A DNA stretch of 64,000 nucleotides from Atopobiaceae bacterium (GTDB lineage Bacteria; Actinomycetota; Coriobacteriia; Coriobacteriales; Atopobiaceae): assembly GCA_017533825.1 (NCBI GenBank), contig JAFWIE010000077.1:62001-126000 (forward strand), given 5' to 3'. Below are positions 17,141 to 24,009 of this stretch, piece after piece (positions within the stretch are counted from its first letter, which is position 1; every line of letters begins with the position of its first letter). Made by a program: the position numbers and the translations under genes. The notes below the pieces were generated by a model, which was given only the letters and a program-made list of their open reading frames with translations, was not told where the DNA came from and did no database searches.

Positions 17141-19087
17141 CTACGTCAGCCGTTTGTCCGTGCGCGCCACGGGATTCTCGAAGGTGCGCGCGATGTTCTT
17201 CCGCGCCAGGTCGAGGTTGTCGGCCATCTGTCGATACATCGGTCCGTAGACGTCTCGGTTGCTCGGCGCCTCAGCGAATCGCTTCATCTCCTCGCTGCCG
17301 ACGAATTCCTCAATTGCCTCGAGCAGCCCCTGTGTCTCGCCGCGCAACTCATCGACGCAACCGTCCTCGAGGGCAACGCGATAGACGCCGTCAAGCACGT
17401 CGTCTGCGGCCAGCGCCTCGAACGCAATCTGGTAGAGGCGCAGGCGTACGCCCTCGATGTAGAGGGAAGACGTACAGACCGCCTGCCTGAGGGCGTTCCA
17501 GAAACTTCGGTACGCCTCCCCTGCCGCCCGTCCCTCCCTGGCCGCACGTTGCTTAAGGTCGTTGAACTCGGCGATCTGTAGATAGACGTGAGCAGCACGC
17601 ACGTCGGCGTCATCGATGTCCTGGGCGCCCTTGTCGAAGCTCACCGCAGGCGTCGAGACGGCCTCTTCTCCCGCACTCCGGACGTTGCAGGCAGCCTCCA
17701 CCCGCTCAAACCACGAACGAGCCTTCCCCGCACTCACCAGCGCACCTTGTCCGAGCGAGGCGCCACCTCCCCCTCCCTCGACGACGCCATAGAAGCACAG
17801 GTAACAGACCCCCGCGTCGAAGCAGAGCCGTGCATAGCCTGCGCTCGGCCGCAGGAAGTGTTCGTAGCGGCGGAAGAGGCTGTTCCAGCGCTCCTCCTCG
17901 CCCTCGTCGAATACGCCATCCTGCTCGTATACCTTGCTGATGAGCGCCTCGAAGGACTCGGCCCGTGAAGGGTCGGCCTCTATCGCACGCGCGTAGAGCT
18001 GTTCTGCCATGGAGACGGAGTGCCCATCGGCGGGTTCGACCGAGGCAATGCTCGCCTCCTGCATCAGCGACTCATAGTTCGTCATCTGTGCAAGCGCGCT
18101 CAGCCCCAGGCACGCGACACCACATGCCACGCAACCAAGCGAGGCAACCAGGCGGCGACGAAACCCCGCGACCTTCGCCTCTTGAGCCGCGCGATACGCA
18201 CACGTGAGTCGTTCGTAATGCTCAAGGTCATAGCGCATCTCCGCAATCGTCTGGTAGCGCTCCGTGGGCTCGCGCCGTGTAGCCTTCTCCAAGACGTGCT
18301 CGAGTCCCTCAGAGAGCGTGGGATCCCACGCTCGAATCGGCCGCATATCGAACGAGACCGCATTCGTGCCGTGCGCACCCTTCACGACCTTGGGCACGTG
18401 GCCGCTCACCAAGCTGTACAGCGTCGCGCCGAGCGCGTAGACATCCGTGCGACCGTCAATCACCACATCCGAAGGCAGACACGCGACGTCCGATCCCGCC
18501 GGGATTTGCTCGGGCGCCGCATACCCGGGCGTTCCCACCACTTTGCCATCGTTGTTGGCCCCGCCCGTGCGCTCCCAACTCACGCCAAAGTCAATCAGAC
18601 GCACTTGGTTGTCGTCTCTGAGCATCACGTTGGCTGGCTTGAGGTCGCGGTAGACGATCTGATGCCGTTCTCCCTCGGGCGTCGTGAACCCATGCAGGTA
18701 CTCGAGAACGTCGCAGAGCTGTATGCCCCAACGCACGACCTCTTCCTGGGAGAACGGTCGTCCGCGCTGGGCAAGCACGCGGCTGAGCGGGCGCCCGTTC
18801 ACGTAGTCCATCACCACGTAGAGCTCGGCACCCGTGTCGATGATGTCGACCACACGCGGAATCGCGGGGTGGTCGAGGCGCTTCATGAAGTTCGCCTCGT
18901 CGACGATCGCCTGACGCAAGAGCCTCCCATGCTCGCCGCCGACGTTGGGCTTGACCTCCTTGACTGCCCACATCTTCTCCAGGCGCACGTCGCGCGCCAG
19001 CCACACGATGGACATGCCGCCACGACCGACCTCACCCACGATCTCGTACTTGTCGTCTATCACGGCGCCGATCGAGGTGGGGGTCAT
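17141..19087 (-). CDS. Membrane Ser/Thr protein kinase with EssB-like topology
   Basis: A 648-aa protein. Residues 14-290 are a Hanks-type kinase: glycine loop GEVGRGGMS (18-26), VAIK-type lysine K43 (A-V-K), catalytic loop Y-R-D-L-K-P-A-N at about 146-153, D-F-G at about 165, and A-P-E. All catalytic residues are present, with Y in place of H in HRD. One membrane helix follows at about 309-332, then ~310 residues of helical, TPR-like sequence outside the cell. EssB of type VIIb systems has the same order (kinase fold, one helix, helical outer domain) but its kinase fold is inactive. I chose the ATG at 19087 because its ATGA overlaps an upstream coding remnant. Its likely substrates include the FHA-binding threonines of the ATPase operon. 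Confidence 0.85.
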   Translation of the reverse strand: MTPTSIGAVIDDKYEIVGEVGRGGMSIVWLARDVRLEKMWAVKEVKPNVGGEHGRLLRQAIVDEANFMKRLDHPAIPRVVDIIDTGAELYVVMDYVNGRPLSRVLAQRGRPFSQEEVVRWGIQLCDVLEYLHGFTTPEGERHQIVYRDLKPANVMLRDDNQVRLIDFGVSWERTGGANNDGKVVGTPGYAAPEQIPAGSDVACLPSDVVIDGRTDVYALGATLYSLVSGHVPKVVKGAHGTNAVSFDMRPIRAWDPTLSEGLEHVLEKATRREPTERYQTIAEMRYDLEHYERLTCAYRAAQEAKVAGFRRRLVASLGCVACGVACLGLSALAQMTNYESLMQEASIASVEPADGHSVSMAEQLYARAIEADPSRAESFEALISKVYEQDGVFDEGEEERWNSLFRRYEHFLRPSAGYARLCFDAGVCYLCFYGVVEGGGGGASLGQGALVSAGKARSWFERVEAACNVRSAGEEAVSTPAVSFDKGAQDIDDADVRAAHVYLQIAEFNDLKQRAAREGRAAGEAYRSFWNALRQAVCTSSLYIEGVRLRLYQIAFEALAADDVLDGVYRVALEDGCVDELRGETQGLLEAIEEFVGSEEMKRFAEAPSNRDVYGPMYRQMADNLDLARKNIARTFENPVARTDKRLT

Positions 19088-19227
19088 CTGCGCTCGTCGT
19101 CCCCCAGCATCGTGAGGTCTGGCTCGATGGGAATCTCCGCGAAACGCGCCTTCCGGAAGCCGTTCGTCTCGATCTGAGCATGTTGTGGTATGCGCCATGG
19201 TTCCCCCCTTCGGCGGTATCGTTTACG
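19084..19227 (-). pseudogene. 3' remnant of a lost first gene of the type VII operon
   Basis: In the frame that ends with TGA at 19084-19086, 47 codons run without a stop back to a TAA just upstream of 19227. The last ~35 codons have coding character (for example E-I-P-I-E-P-D-L-T-M-L-G-D-D-E-R-R) and the stop overlaps the kinase ATG as ATGA, the same coupling used elsewhere in this operon. There is no usable start codon except one eight codons from the end. The simplest reading is that a complete gene once preceded the kinase and was truncated; its identity cannot be recovered from this fragment. Confidence 0.5.
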
Positions 19228-19562
19228 TTATGGACTTTGGATGCTTTCTAAGAACTATGCCGTGAACTCAAGAATACGACCGGCATCTCGTGACGAGCGG
19301 ATCTTTTTTGGGCCAGGTGACAGCAATTTTGCGGATATTACCCCGATCTTTCCCGAAAAATGGCATTTCCGCAGGTAGAATTGCTGCTCTCTATGCTCGT
19401 TTTGAGCTCGAAAAACGCTTTGGGCAGCAAAATTGGCCTCAAATATGCCGTGTAAAGCATATCGTATACATTATCGCGCTAAACTCATAGAACACGCAGG
19501 GGCATTCCCCTTGGTGCAAAAGGTACCTGGCAACTTTTTTGCCTTCCGTTGGTGCGGAATGC

Positions 19563-19715
19563 GTTGGTGAGAATTGACGTTGGTACGGAGCCGTCGGACG
19601 GAATTGACGTTGGTGCGGCTCTAATTGTCGCACGAGCGTCAAAGTCCTCCAAAAGCTGCCGCACGAGCGACGAAGCCAACCAAAGGCACCCTCACCAACG
19701 TCTATTCTCACCAAC
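19563..19715. repeat. 22-bp inverted repeat, 109 bp apart
   Basis: The arm at 19563-19584 (starting GTTGGTGAGAATTG) and the arm at 19694-19715 (starting ACCAACGTCTATTC) are reverse complements with one mismatch. A shorter copy of the left-arm core (GAATTGACGTTGGT) recurs at about 19601-19614, and CGCACGAGCG occurs twice between the arms. No transposase lies between them. It may be a decayed mobile element or MITE-like insertion. Confidence 0.55.
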
Positions 19716-19773
19716 CAACTCCACACGAACGCGGAAGTCAGCAAATGCAGGGACGAGAGGTGCGGGGGTGAGA

Positions 19774-19841
19774 GCGGCGGAGCGTAGGCGGGCCCGTGAG
19801 AGGGGCAAGGGCGGCGGAGCGAAGGCGGGCCCGTGAGAGGG
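19774..19841. repeat. 31-bp tandem direct repeat
   Basis: Positions 19774-19804 and 19811-19841 are identical except for one T/A difference; both start GCGGCGGAGCG and end GTGAGAGGG. Only two copies with a 6-base spacer, so not a CRISPR array. Confidence 0.65.
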
Positions 19842-19952
19842 CGAGTCCACTGGTGGGCCACCTCCGGCGCGCACGCACGTCACACTTACGCCACTTCACG
19901 ATGTCAACGTCCCCGTGACACGGCTGCACCCATCGGCCACGCGACTTGCCGT

Positions 19953-20000
19953 GATGTCGCATATTTGGTACCTTTTCCCATGTAACAAATATGCGACATC
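19953..20000. promoter_or_regulatory. 15-bp palindromic operator upstream of the HipB-like gene
   Basis: GATGTCGCATATTTG (19953-19967) and CAAATATGCGACATC (19986-20000) are perfect inverted repeats separated by 18 bp, ending 3 bases before the AAGGAGG ribosome site. HipB-type regulators bind such palindromes and repress their own operon. The AT-rich centre is the probable promoter. Confidence 0.7.
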
Positions 20001-20013
20001 TCAAGGAGGCGCC

Positions 20014-20367
20014 ATGGCCCGCATCACACTGCCGCGGCAGGTCGGACTGGTGGTCGCATCCGCTCGCAAGGCGAGGGGGCTTACGCAGTCGCAGCTCGCG
20101 CAGATCGCCGGGGTGTCCCGCCAGCTGGTCAACCGACTGGAGACCGGCACGGCGTCCGGCATCGCGCTTGACAAGCTCCTCCCGATCCTCGGCGCAGTGG
20201 GGTGCGCGCTCGACGTTTCCCCTCTCGAGGAGAACGGGTGCGGCACAGAGCGGCACCTCCTCCCCGCGGCCCCCGCCACGCAGCCGACGCCGGCCGCATG
20301 GGACGAGTGCCCCAGTGAGTATTCGCTGGACGCCACGCTATTCGAACGCGCGAAGGAAAGCCGCTGA
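20014..20367 (+). CDS. hipB: HipB-like XRE-family antitoxin/repressor
   Basis: A 117-aa protein with an XRE helix-turn-helix at about residues 8-65 (A-R-K-A-R-G-L-T-Q-S-Q-L-A, then G-V-S-R-Q-L-V-N-R-L-E-T-G). In HipBA modules this protein neutralises the HipA kinase and represses the operon. The start is fixed by AAGGAGG at 20003-20009. Its stop overlaps the HipA-derived gene (TGATG). The ~45-residue C-terminal tail is longer than in the shortest HipB proteins. As its partner is truncated, it may now act only as an autorepressor. Confidence 0.85.
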   Translation: MARITLPRQVGLVVASARKARGLTQSQLAQIAGVSRQLVNRLETGTASGIALDKLLPILGAVGCALDVSPLEENGCGTERHLLPAAPATQPTPAAWDECPSEYSLDATLFERAKESR

Positions 20368-20771
20368 TGATGCGCGAGCTCGAGGTCTACATCGCCGGCA
20401 CACGTGCCGGCACGCTAACGCAGGACGATACCGGCGCACGGTCGTTCTCCTACGAGCCCACCTACGACGGCCCTCCCCTGTCGCTCTCCATGCCCGTGGC
20501 AAATCGAACGTACCGCACGCGCGTCGTCGACGCTTACCTTTTGGGACTCCTACCGGACGACGAGCACGTGACGCGCTTCGCCTCCCTGGCACAGATCGAG
20601 ACGGAGGAATGCTTCAACCTCATGGCGAATCTTTGCGAGCGAATCGTCACGAGTTCCACCCGTGTCGTGGAGGAAACAAGTAGACGCGGATTCTCCGGCG
20701 TGGACGAACTCGCAGAGCGGCTCTTGCCGCGATTGGAATCTTGCTGCCGCCAGACGTTGCAGCGGCTCTAA
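20367..20771 (+). pseudogene. hipA: HipA with internal in-frame deletion of the kinase domain
   Basis: A 134-aa product where HipA normally has ~400-440. Residues 3-65 match the HipA N-terminal subdomain (L-E-V-Y-I-A-G-T-R-A-G-T-L, then P-L-S-L-S-M-P and G-L-L-P-D-D-E). After about residue 75 the sequence jumps to what looks like the HipA C-terminal helix (A-E-R-L-L-P-R-L-E with a terminal R-L). The ATP-binding loop, the HRD-like loop and the catalytic Asp are all missing. The frame is kept across the join. It cannot be a kinase; it may be dead or a small HipB-binding protein. Confidence 0.75.
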
Positions 20772-20870
20772 TTGCAGGAACATGATTCATAAACCACGGC
20801 CAGGGACAACGGCCTCTCAACGCGCACAGGCAAAGAGGACGGTGTCAACGCCCCGTCCCCGTGATACACG

Positions 20871-20897
20871 CGCGCCCCGACGGAAAGCCGGGGCGCG
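20871..20897. terminator. GC-rich stem-loop between convergent genes
   Basis: CGCGCCCCG (20871-20879) pairs with CGGGGCGCG (20889-20897) around a 9-nt loop, between the HipA remnant and the DHH gene which meet tail-to-tail. Position and strength suit a bidirectional terminator; no T-run. Confidence 0.5.
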
Positions 20898-20926
20898 AAT
20901 CAGTGTGATGTGGAGTAACGCAAGCC

Positions 20927-21883
20927 CTACTCTCCGAGCGGCGTGCAGTCCGCGTTGAGAGCGGCGATGATGCCGGGCAGCGCCGCGTCAACCTTGTCGT
21001 TGTCGAGCTGGCACGTTCCGGCGTTGGCATGCCCGCCGCCGCCGTAGGTGAGGCACAGCTCGCCGATGTTCGCCTTGCTGCGCTTGTCGAGGATGGACTT
21101 GCCGATCATGACGGCCGTGTTCTGCTTGCGGAAGCCCCAAGCAACGTGGACGGAGATCTGCGCCTGCGGGTACATGGCGTACACCATGAAGCGGTTACCC
21201 GCGTAAATCGTCTCCTCGTCGCGCAGGTCGAGCACCACGACGCGCCCCTCGACGCGCGCAAGCCGCTCGACCTGTGCCTTGAAGCGCTCCTGCTGGTCGA
21301 AGTACAGCTCAACGCGCTCCTGCACGTCGGGGTCCTGAAGCACCTCGTCAACGCTATGCTCGAGGCACTCGTCGATGAGCTTCATCATGAGCTGATAGTT
21401 GGAGATGCGGAACTCACGGAAGCGCCCCAGGCCCGTGCGCGCGTCCATGAGGAAGTTCATGAGCACCCAGCCCTCGGGATTCAGGATCTCTTCCAGCGTG
21501 AAGTCGGCCGAGTCGCCCTTGTCCACCGCCAGCATCAGCTCGTCGCTGATGCGCGGCAGCGCCTCCTTGCCGCCGTAGTAGTCATATACCACGCGCGCGG
21601 CGCTCTTCGCATCACCATCGATGATGTAGCGGCCCGCATAGTCCACGTCCTTGTTGCGCGTCAGCTCGGATTCGTGGTGGTCGAACGCCAGTCCCACGCG
21701 CGGGTCGAACGGCAGATTCGTAGTAATGTCGTTGGACGTGATGTCCACCTTGCCGTCCTGCACGTCCTTGGGGTGCACGAACTTGATGTCGTCGATGAGG
21801 TCGAGCTCCTTCAGAATCATCGCGCATACGAGCCCATCAAAGTCGCTGCGCGTCACAAGCCGACGCTTGGTTGTCTCTGCCAT
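20927..21883 (-). CDS. DHH-family phosphoesterase (exopolyphosphatase-like)
   Basis: A 318-aa cytoplasmic protein. Motif I R-S-D-F-D-G (D14, D16), the family D-H-H at 68-70, a further aspartate region near 110-120 (D-K-G-D-S-A-D) and the C-terminal DHHA1-type glycine motif GGGGHANAG near 283-291 are all visible. These enzymes use two metal ions to cleave phosphodiester or phosphoanhydride bonds; the precise substrate (polyphosphate, nanoRNA, cyclic dinucleotide) cannot be told. The ATG at 21883 is preceded by CAGGAGAC; further upstream codons in frame are unlikely to be translated. Confidence 0.85.
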   Translation of the reverse strand: MAETTKRRLVTRSDFDGLVCAMILKELDLIDDIKFVHPKDVQDGKVDITSNDITTNLPFDPRVGLAFDHHESELTRNKDVDYAGRYIIDGDAKSAARVVYDYYGGKEALPRISDELMLAVDKGDSADFTLEEILNPEGWVLMNFLMDARTGLGRFREFRISNYQLMMKLIDECLEHSVDEVLQDPDVQERVELYFDQQERFKAQVERLARVEGRVVVLDLRDEETIYAGNRFMVYAMYPQAQISVHVAWGFRKQNTAVMIGKSILDKRSKANIGELCLTYGGGGHANAGTCQLDNDKVDAALPGIIAALNADCTPLGE

Positions 21884-22137
21884 CTTGTCTCCTGTCCTGG
21901 GGTTCCGTCTGACTAGGATCATGCTTCTATTGTGCCACTTTGCTCCCCGCCGCACGCGACTTTTTATGGAAATGGCCTGTCCCCTCCCCACACGCAACCA
22001 ATAGGGGACAAGTCCTCGTGATTGCCATACAGATTAGAGCACCCAACGTAGTGCAGGGTCGGCTCGACAATCTTACCGTCATCAAATCGTGGATAGTGGA
22101 GCACATCGACCGGACGCGATGGGTCGCGGCGATGCTG

Positions 22138-22197
22138 TAGAAGCGGCACAGACAACCACGTTGCCTGTGCCGCTTCTAGTTGGGTATGCCGCTTCTA
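22138..22197. repeat. 14-bp inverted repeat plus extra half-site
   Basis: TAGAAGCGGCACAG (22138-22151) and CTGTGCCGCTTCTA (22165-22178) are perfect inverted repeats with a 13-nt loop; CCGCTTCTA occurs again at 22189-22197, where it overlaps the end of the ChW fragment. It could be a terminator duplicated by recombination. Confidence 0.55.
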
Positions 22198-22341
22198 CGC
22201 CTCGATGAACTTTGCCAGAGTGGTGCGCTTGGCACCTTTGAACGACGCGGACGTGGCGGAGCTGCCCTTAGCTTTGAGCACGACCTGGACGGCCTCAAAG
22301 CGCTTGCCGTGGCCCTCGGTTCCTGCCTTCAACCAGTAATT
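22195..22341 (-). pseudogene. C-terminal fragment of a ChW-repeat surface protein
   Basis: Reading the minus strand from 22341 to the TAG at 22195-22197 gives 48 codons containing N-Y-W-L-K-A-G-T-E-G and K-R-F-E-A-V-Q-V-V-L, the conserved end of a clostridial hydrophobic (ChW) repeat, then a basic tail ending F-I-E-A. A TAG stop lies directly upstream, so it is not expressed as such. ChW repeats attach proteins to the cell wall. Remainder of a deleted gene. Confidence 0.55.
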
Positions 22342-22396
22342 CTATCCATGCGGCGTGTATCATGATGCGCGAAGGCAACAACGGGAGGAGTGCACC

Positions 22397-23968
22397 ATGC
22401 GCGAATTCAACTCGACGGGGCTTTGCGTGCCCAGGAAGCACTACATGGTGGACATATCCGGGCGCGTGGCGCAGATTCGCGCCATGGTGGAGCGGGGTGA
22501 CTACTTCTGCATCAACCGGGCGCGGCAGTACGGCAAGACCACGACGCTTGCGGCGCTCAGGCGGGCGCTCGAGGGCGACTTCGCGGTCGCGAGCCTGGAC
22601 TTCCAGGCGCTCAGCCACGCCGACTTCGCCACGGAGGGGGCCTTCGTCGTCGCGCTCTCCGAGGCGATCCTCGACAGGCTCGGACCCGACCTGCCTGACG
22701 CCGCGCGCGACGCGCTGGAGGCCCTCGCTGACCGCGACCCCGCCGGGCTCACCCTCCGGGCGCTCTTCCGCGCGCTGAGGCGTTGGATCGAGGCGTCTGG
22801 GCTCCCCGTCGTCCTCATCGTCGACGAGGTGGACAGCGCGACGAACGACCAGGTGTTCCTGGACTTCCTGGCTCAGCTGCGCCTGCAGTACCTGGAGCGC
22901 GAGGACGACCCCTCCTCCCCCGCGTTCCGCTCGGTGGTGCTGGCCGGCGTCACCGACGTCAGGCACCTCAAGGCGAGGATCCGCCCGGGCGAGGCCTCGA
23001 AGGTCAACAGCCCGTGGAACATCGCCGCGGACTTCCGCGTGGAGATGAGCTTCTCCGCCGACGACGTCGCGGGCATGCTCGCGGACTACGAGGCCGACCA
23101 CGCCACCGGCATGGACGTGGCCGCCGTCGCCGGGGAGCTCGTGGCCTGGACGGGCGGCTACCCCTTCCTCGTGAGCCGGCTCTGCCAGCTCGCTGACGAG
23201 CACGGGCTCCCGTGGGACCGCGCGGGCGTGGACGCGGCCGTACGGCTGCTGCTCAAGGACGACGACGTGAGCCTCTTCGAGTCACTCACGGGAAAGCTCG
23301 AGAGCTACCCCGCCCTCAAGGAGCAGCTGCGCTCAATCCTCATGGAGGGCGAGCAGATGGCGTACCTGCCCTACGACGAGACTCAGAAGCAGCTCAGGAT
23401 GTACGGCTTCGTCGCCGAGCGCGGTGGCAAGGTCGTCATCGCCAACCGGATCTTCGAGACGCTGCTCTACGACCAGTTCATCGGAGAGGAGCGCGCCGCC
23501 GGCAACGGCTTCTTCCGGGCCGGCGATCGCGAGCGGGAGCTCTTCGTCCGCGGCGGCAGGCTCGACATGCGCGCCGTGCTGGAGGGCTTCCGGCGCACGT
23601 ACGTCGAGGTATACGGCCCGCTCGAGGAAGGCGGCCGCTTCCGCGGGAAGGACAGGCGCGAGCTCTTCCTGATGTACCTCAAACCCATCATCAACGGAAC
23701 CGGCAACTACTACGTGGAGGCCCAGACCCGCGACCAGACGCGCACCGACGTCACCGTGGACTACCTCGGCGAGCGGTTCGTGGTGGAGCTCAAGGTCTGG
23801 AGGGGCCCGCGCTACAACGAGGAGGGAGAGCGGCAGGTGGTCGGCTACCTCGAGCGCTTCGGGCTCGACGTGGGCTACATGCTCTCCTTCAACTTCAACA
23901 AGCGCAAGGAGCCCGGCCTGCGCCGCGTGGCCGTGGGGGACAAGGTCCTGTGGGAGGAGACGATCTAG
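22397..23968 (+). CDS. AAA-like ATPase with C-terminal PD-(D/E)XK domain
   Basis: A 523-aa cytoplasmic protein. The N-terminal part matches AAA-ATPase-like proteins of the PF09820 type: an opening F-x(n)-Y-M-V-D-I-S region, a P-loop of unusual form (R-A-R-Q-Y-G-K-T-T-T-L at about 41-51) and an acidic Walker B-like I-V-D-E-V-D at about 139-144. The last ~120 residues resemble the PDDEXK_9 nuclease-like domain: D-V-T-V-D-Y, then V-V-E-L-K-V-W. Such proteins are numerous in gut anaerobes and their function is unknown. The ATG follows GGGAGGAG. It is not part of an operon; its third-position GC is very high compared with the region just upstream. Confidence 0.8.
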   Translation: MREFNSTGLCVPRKHYMVDISGRVAQIRAMVERGDYFCINRARQYGKTTTLAALRRALEGDFAVASLDFQALSHADFATEGAFVVALSEAILDRLGPDLPDAARDALEALADRDPAGLTLRALFRALRRWIEASGLPVVLIVDEVDSATNDQVFLDFLAQLRLQYLEREDDPSSPAFRSVVLAGVTDVRHLKARIRPGEASKVNSPWNIAADFRVEMSFSADDVAGMLADYEADHATGMDVAAVAGELVAWTGGYPFLVSRLCQLADEHGLPWDRAGVDAAVRLLLKDDDVSLFESLTGKLESYPALKEQLRSILMEGEQMAYLPYDETQKQLRMYGFVAERGGKVVIANRIFETLLYDQFIGEERAAGNGFFRAGDRERELFVRGGRLDMRAVLEGFRRTYVEVYGPLEEGGRFRGKDRRELFLMYLKPIINGTGNYYVEAQTRDQTRTDVTVDYLGERFVVELKVWRGPRYNEEGERQVVGYLERFGLDVGYMLSFNFNKRKEPGLRRVAVGDKVLWEETI

Positions 23969-24009
23969 CAGTCGGTCACTGGAAGGCGGCCCCAAGGCGA
24001 CTCATCTTC

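Larger units (their letters stand above)
19228..19952. other. Gene-free scar region upstream of the type VII operon
   Basis: About 725 bases without a credible gene. 19230-19560 is clearly richer in A+T than the flanks and should contain the type VII promoter, which I cannot place with confidence. 19563-19715 holds a 22-bp inverted repeat, 19774-19841 a 31-bp direct repeat. Short frames exist on both strands but lack ribosome binding sites and coding composition. Confidence 0.6.
21884..22396. other. Gene-free region with a hairpin and a ChW-protein fragment
   Basis: Between the DHH gene and the AAA-like ATPase gene. 22138-22197 holds a hairpin and a third half-copy, 22195-22341 a degenerate coding fragment on the minus strand. 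21964-22155 has a 63-codon minus-strand frame with partly protein-like sequence but no ribosome site; I see no firm gene. Confidence 0.5.

Noticed and set aside
19190..19378. Short plus-strand frame in the AT-rich region upstream of the type VII operon
   Set aside because: No ribosome site, no conserved-looking sequence; overlaps the presumed promoter region.
19774..19841. CRISPR-like direct repeats
   Set aside because: Only two copies, 6-base spacer, no cas genes.
21964..22155. 63-codon minus-strand frame with partly protein-like sequence
   Set aside because: Starts inside a hairpin, has no ribosome site and no recognised family; may be a remnant but I cannot support it.
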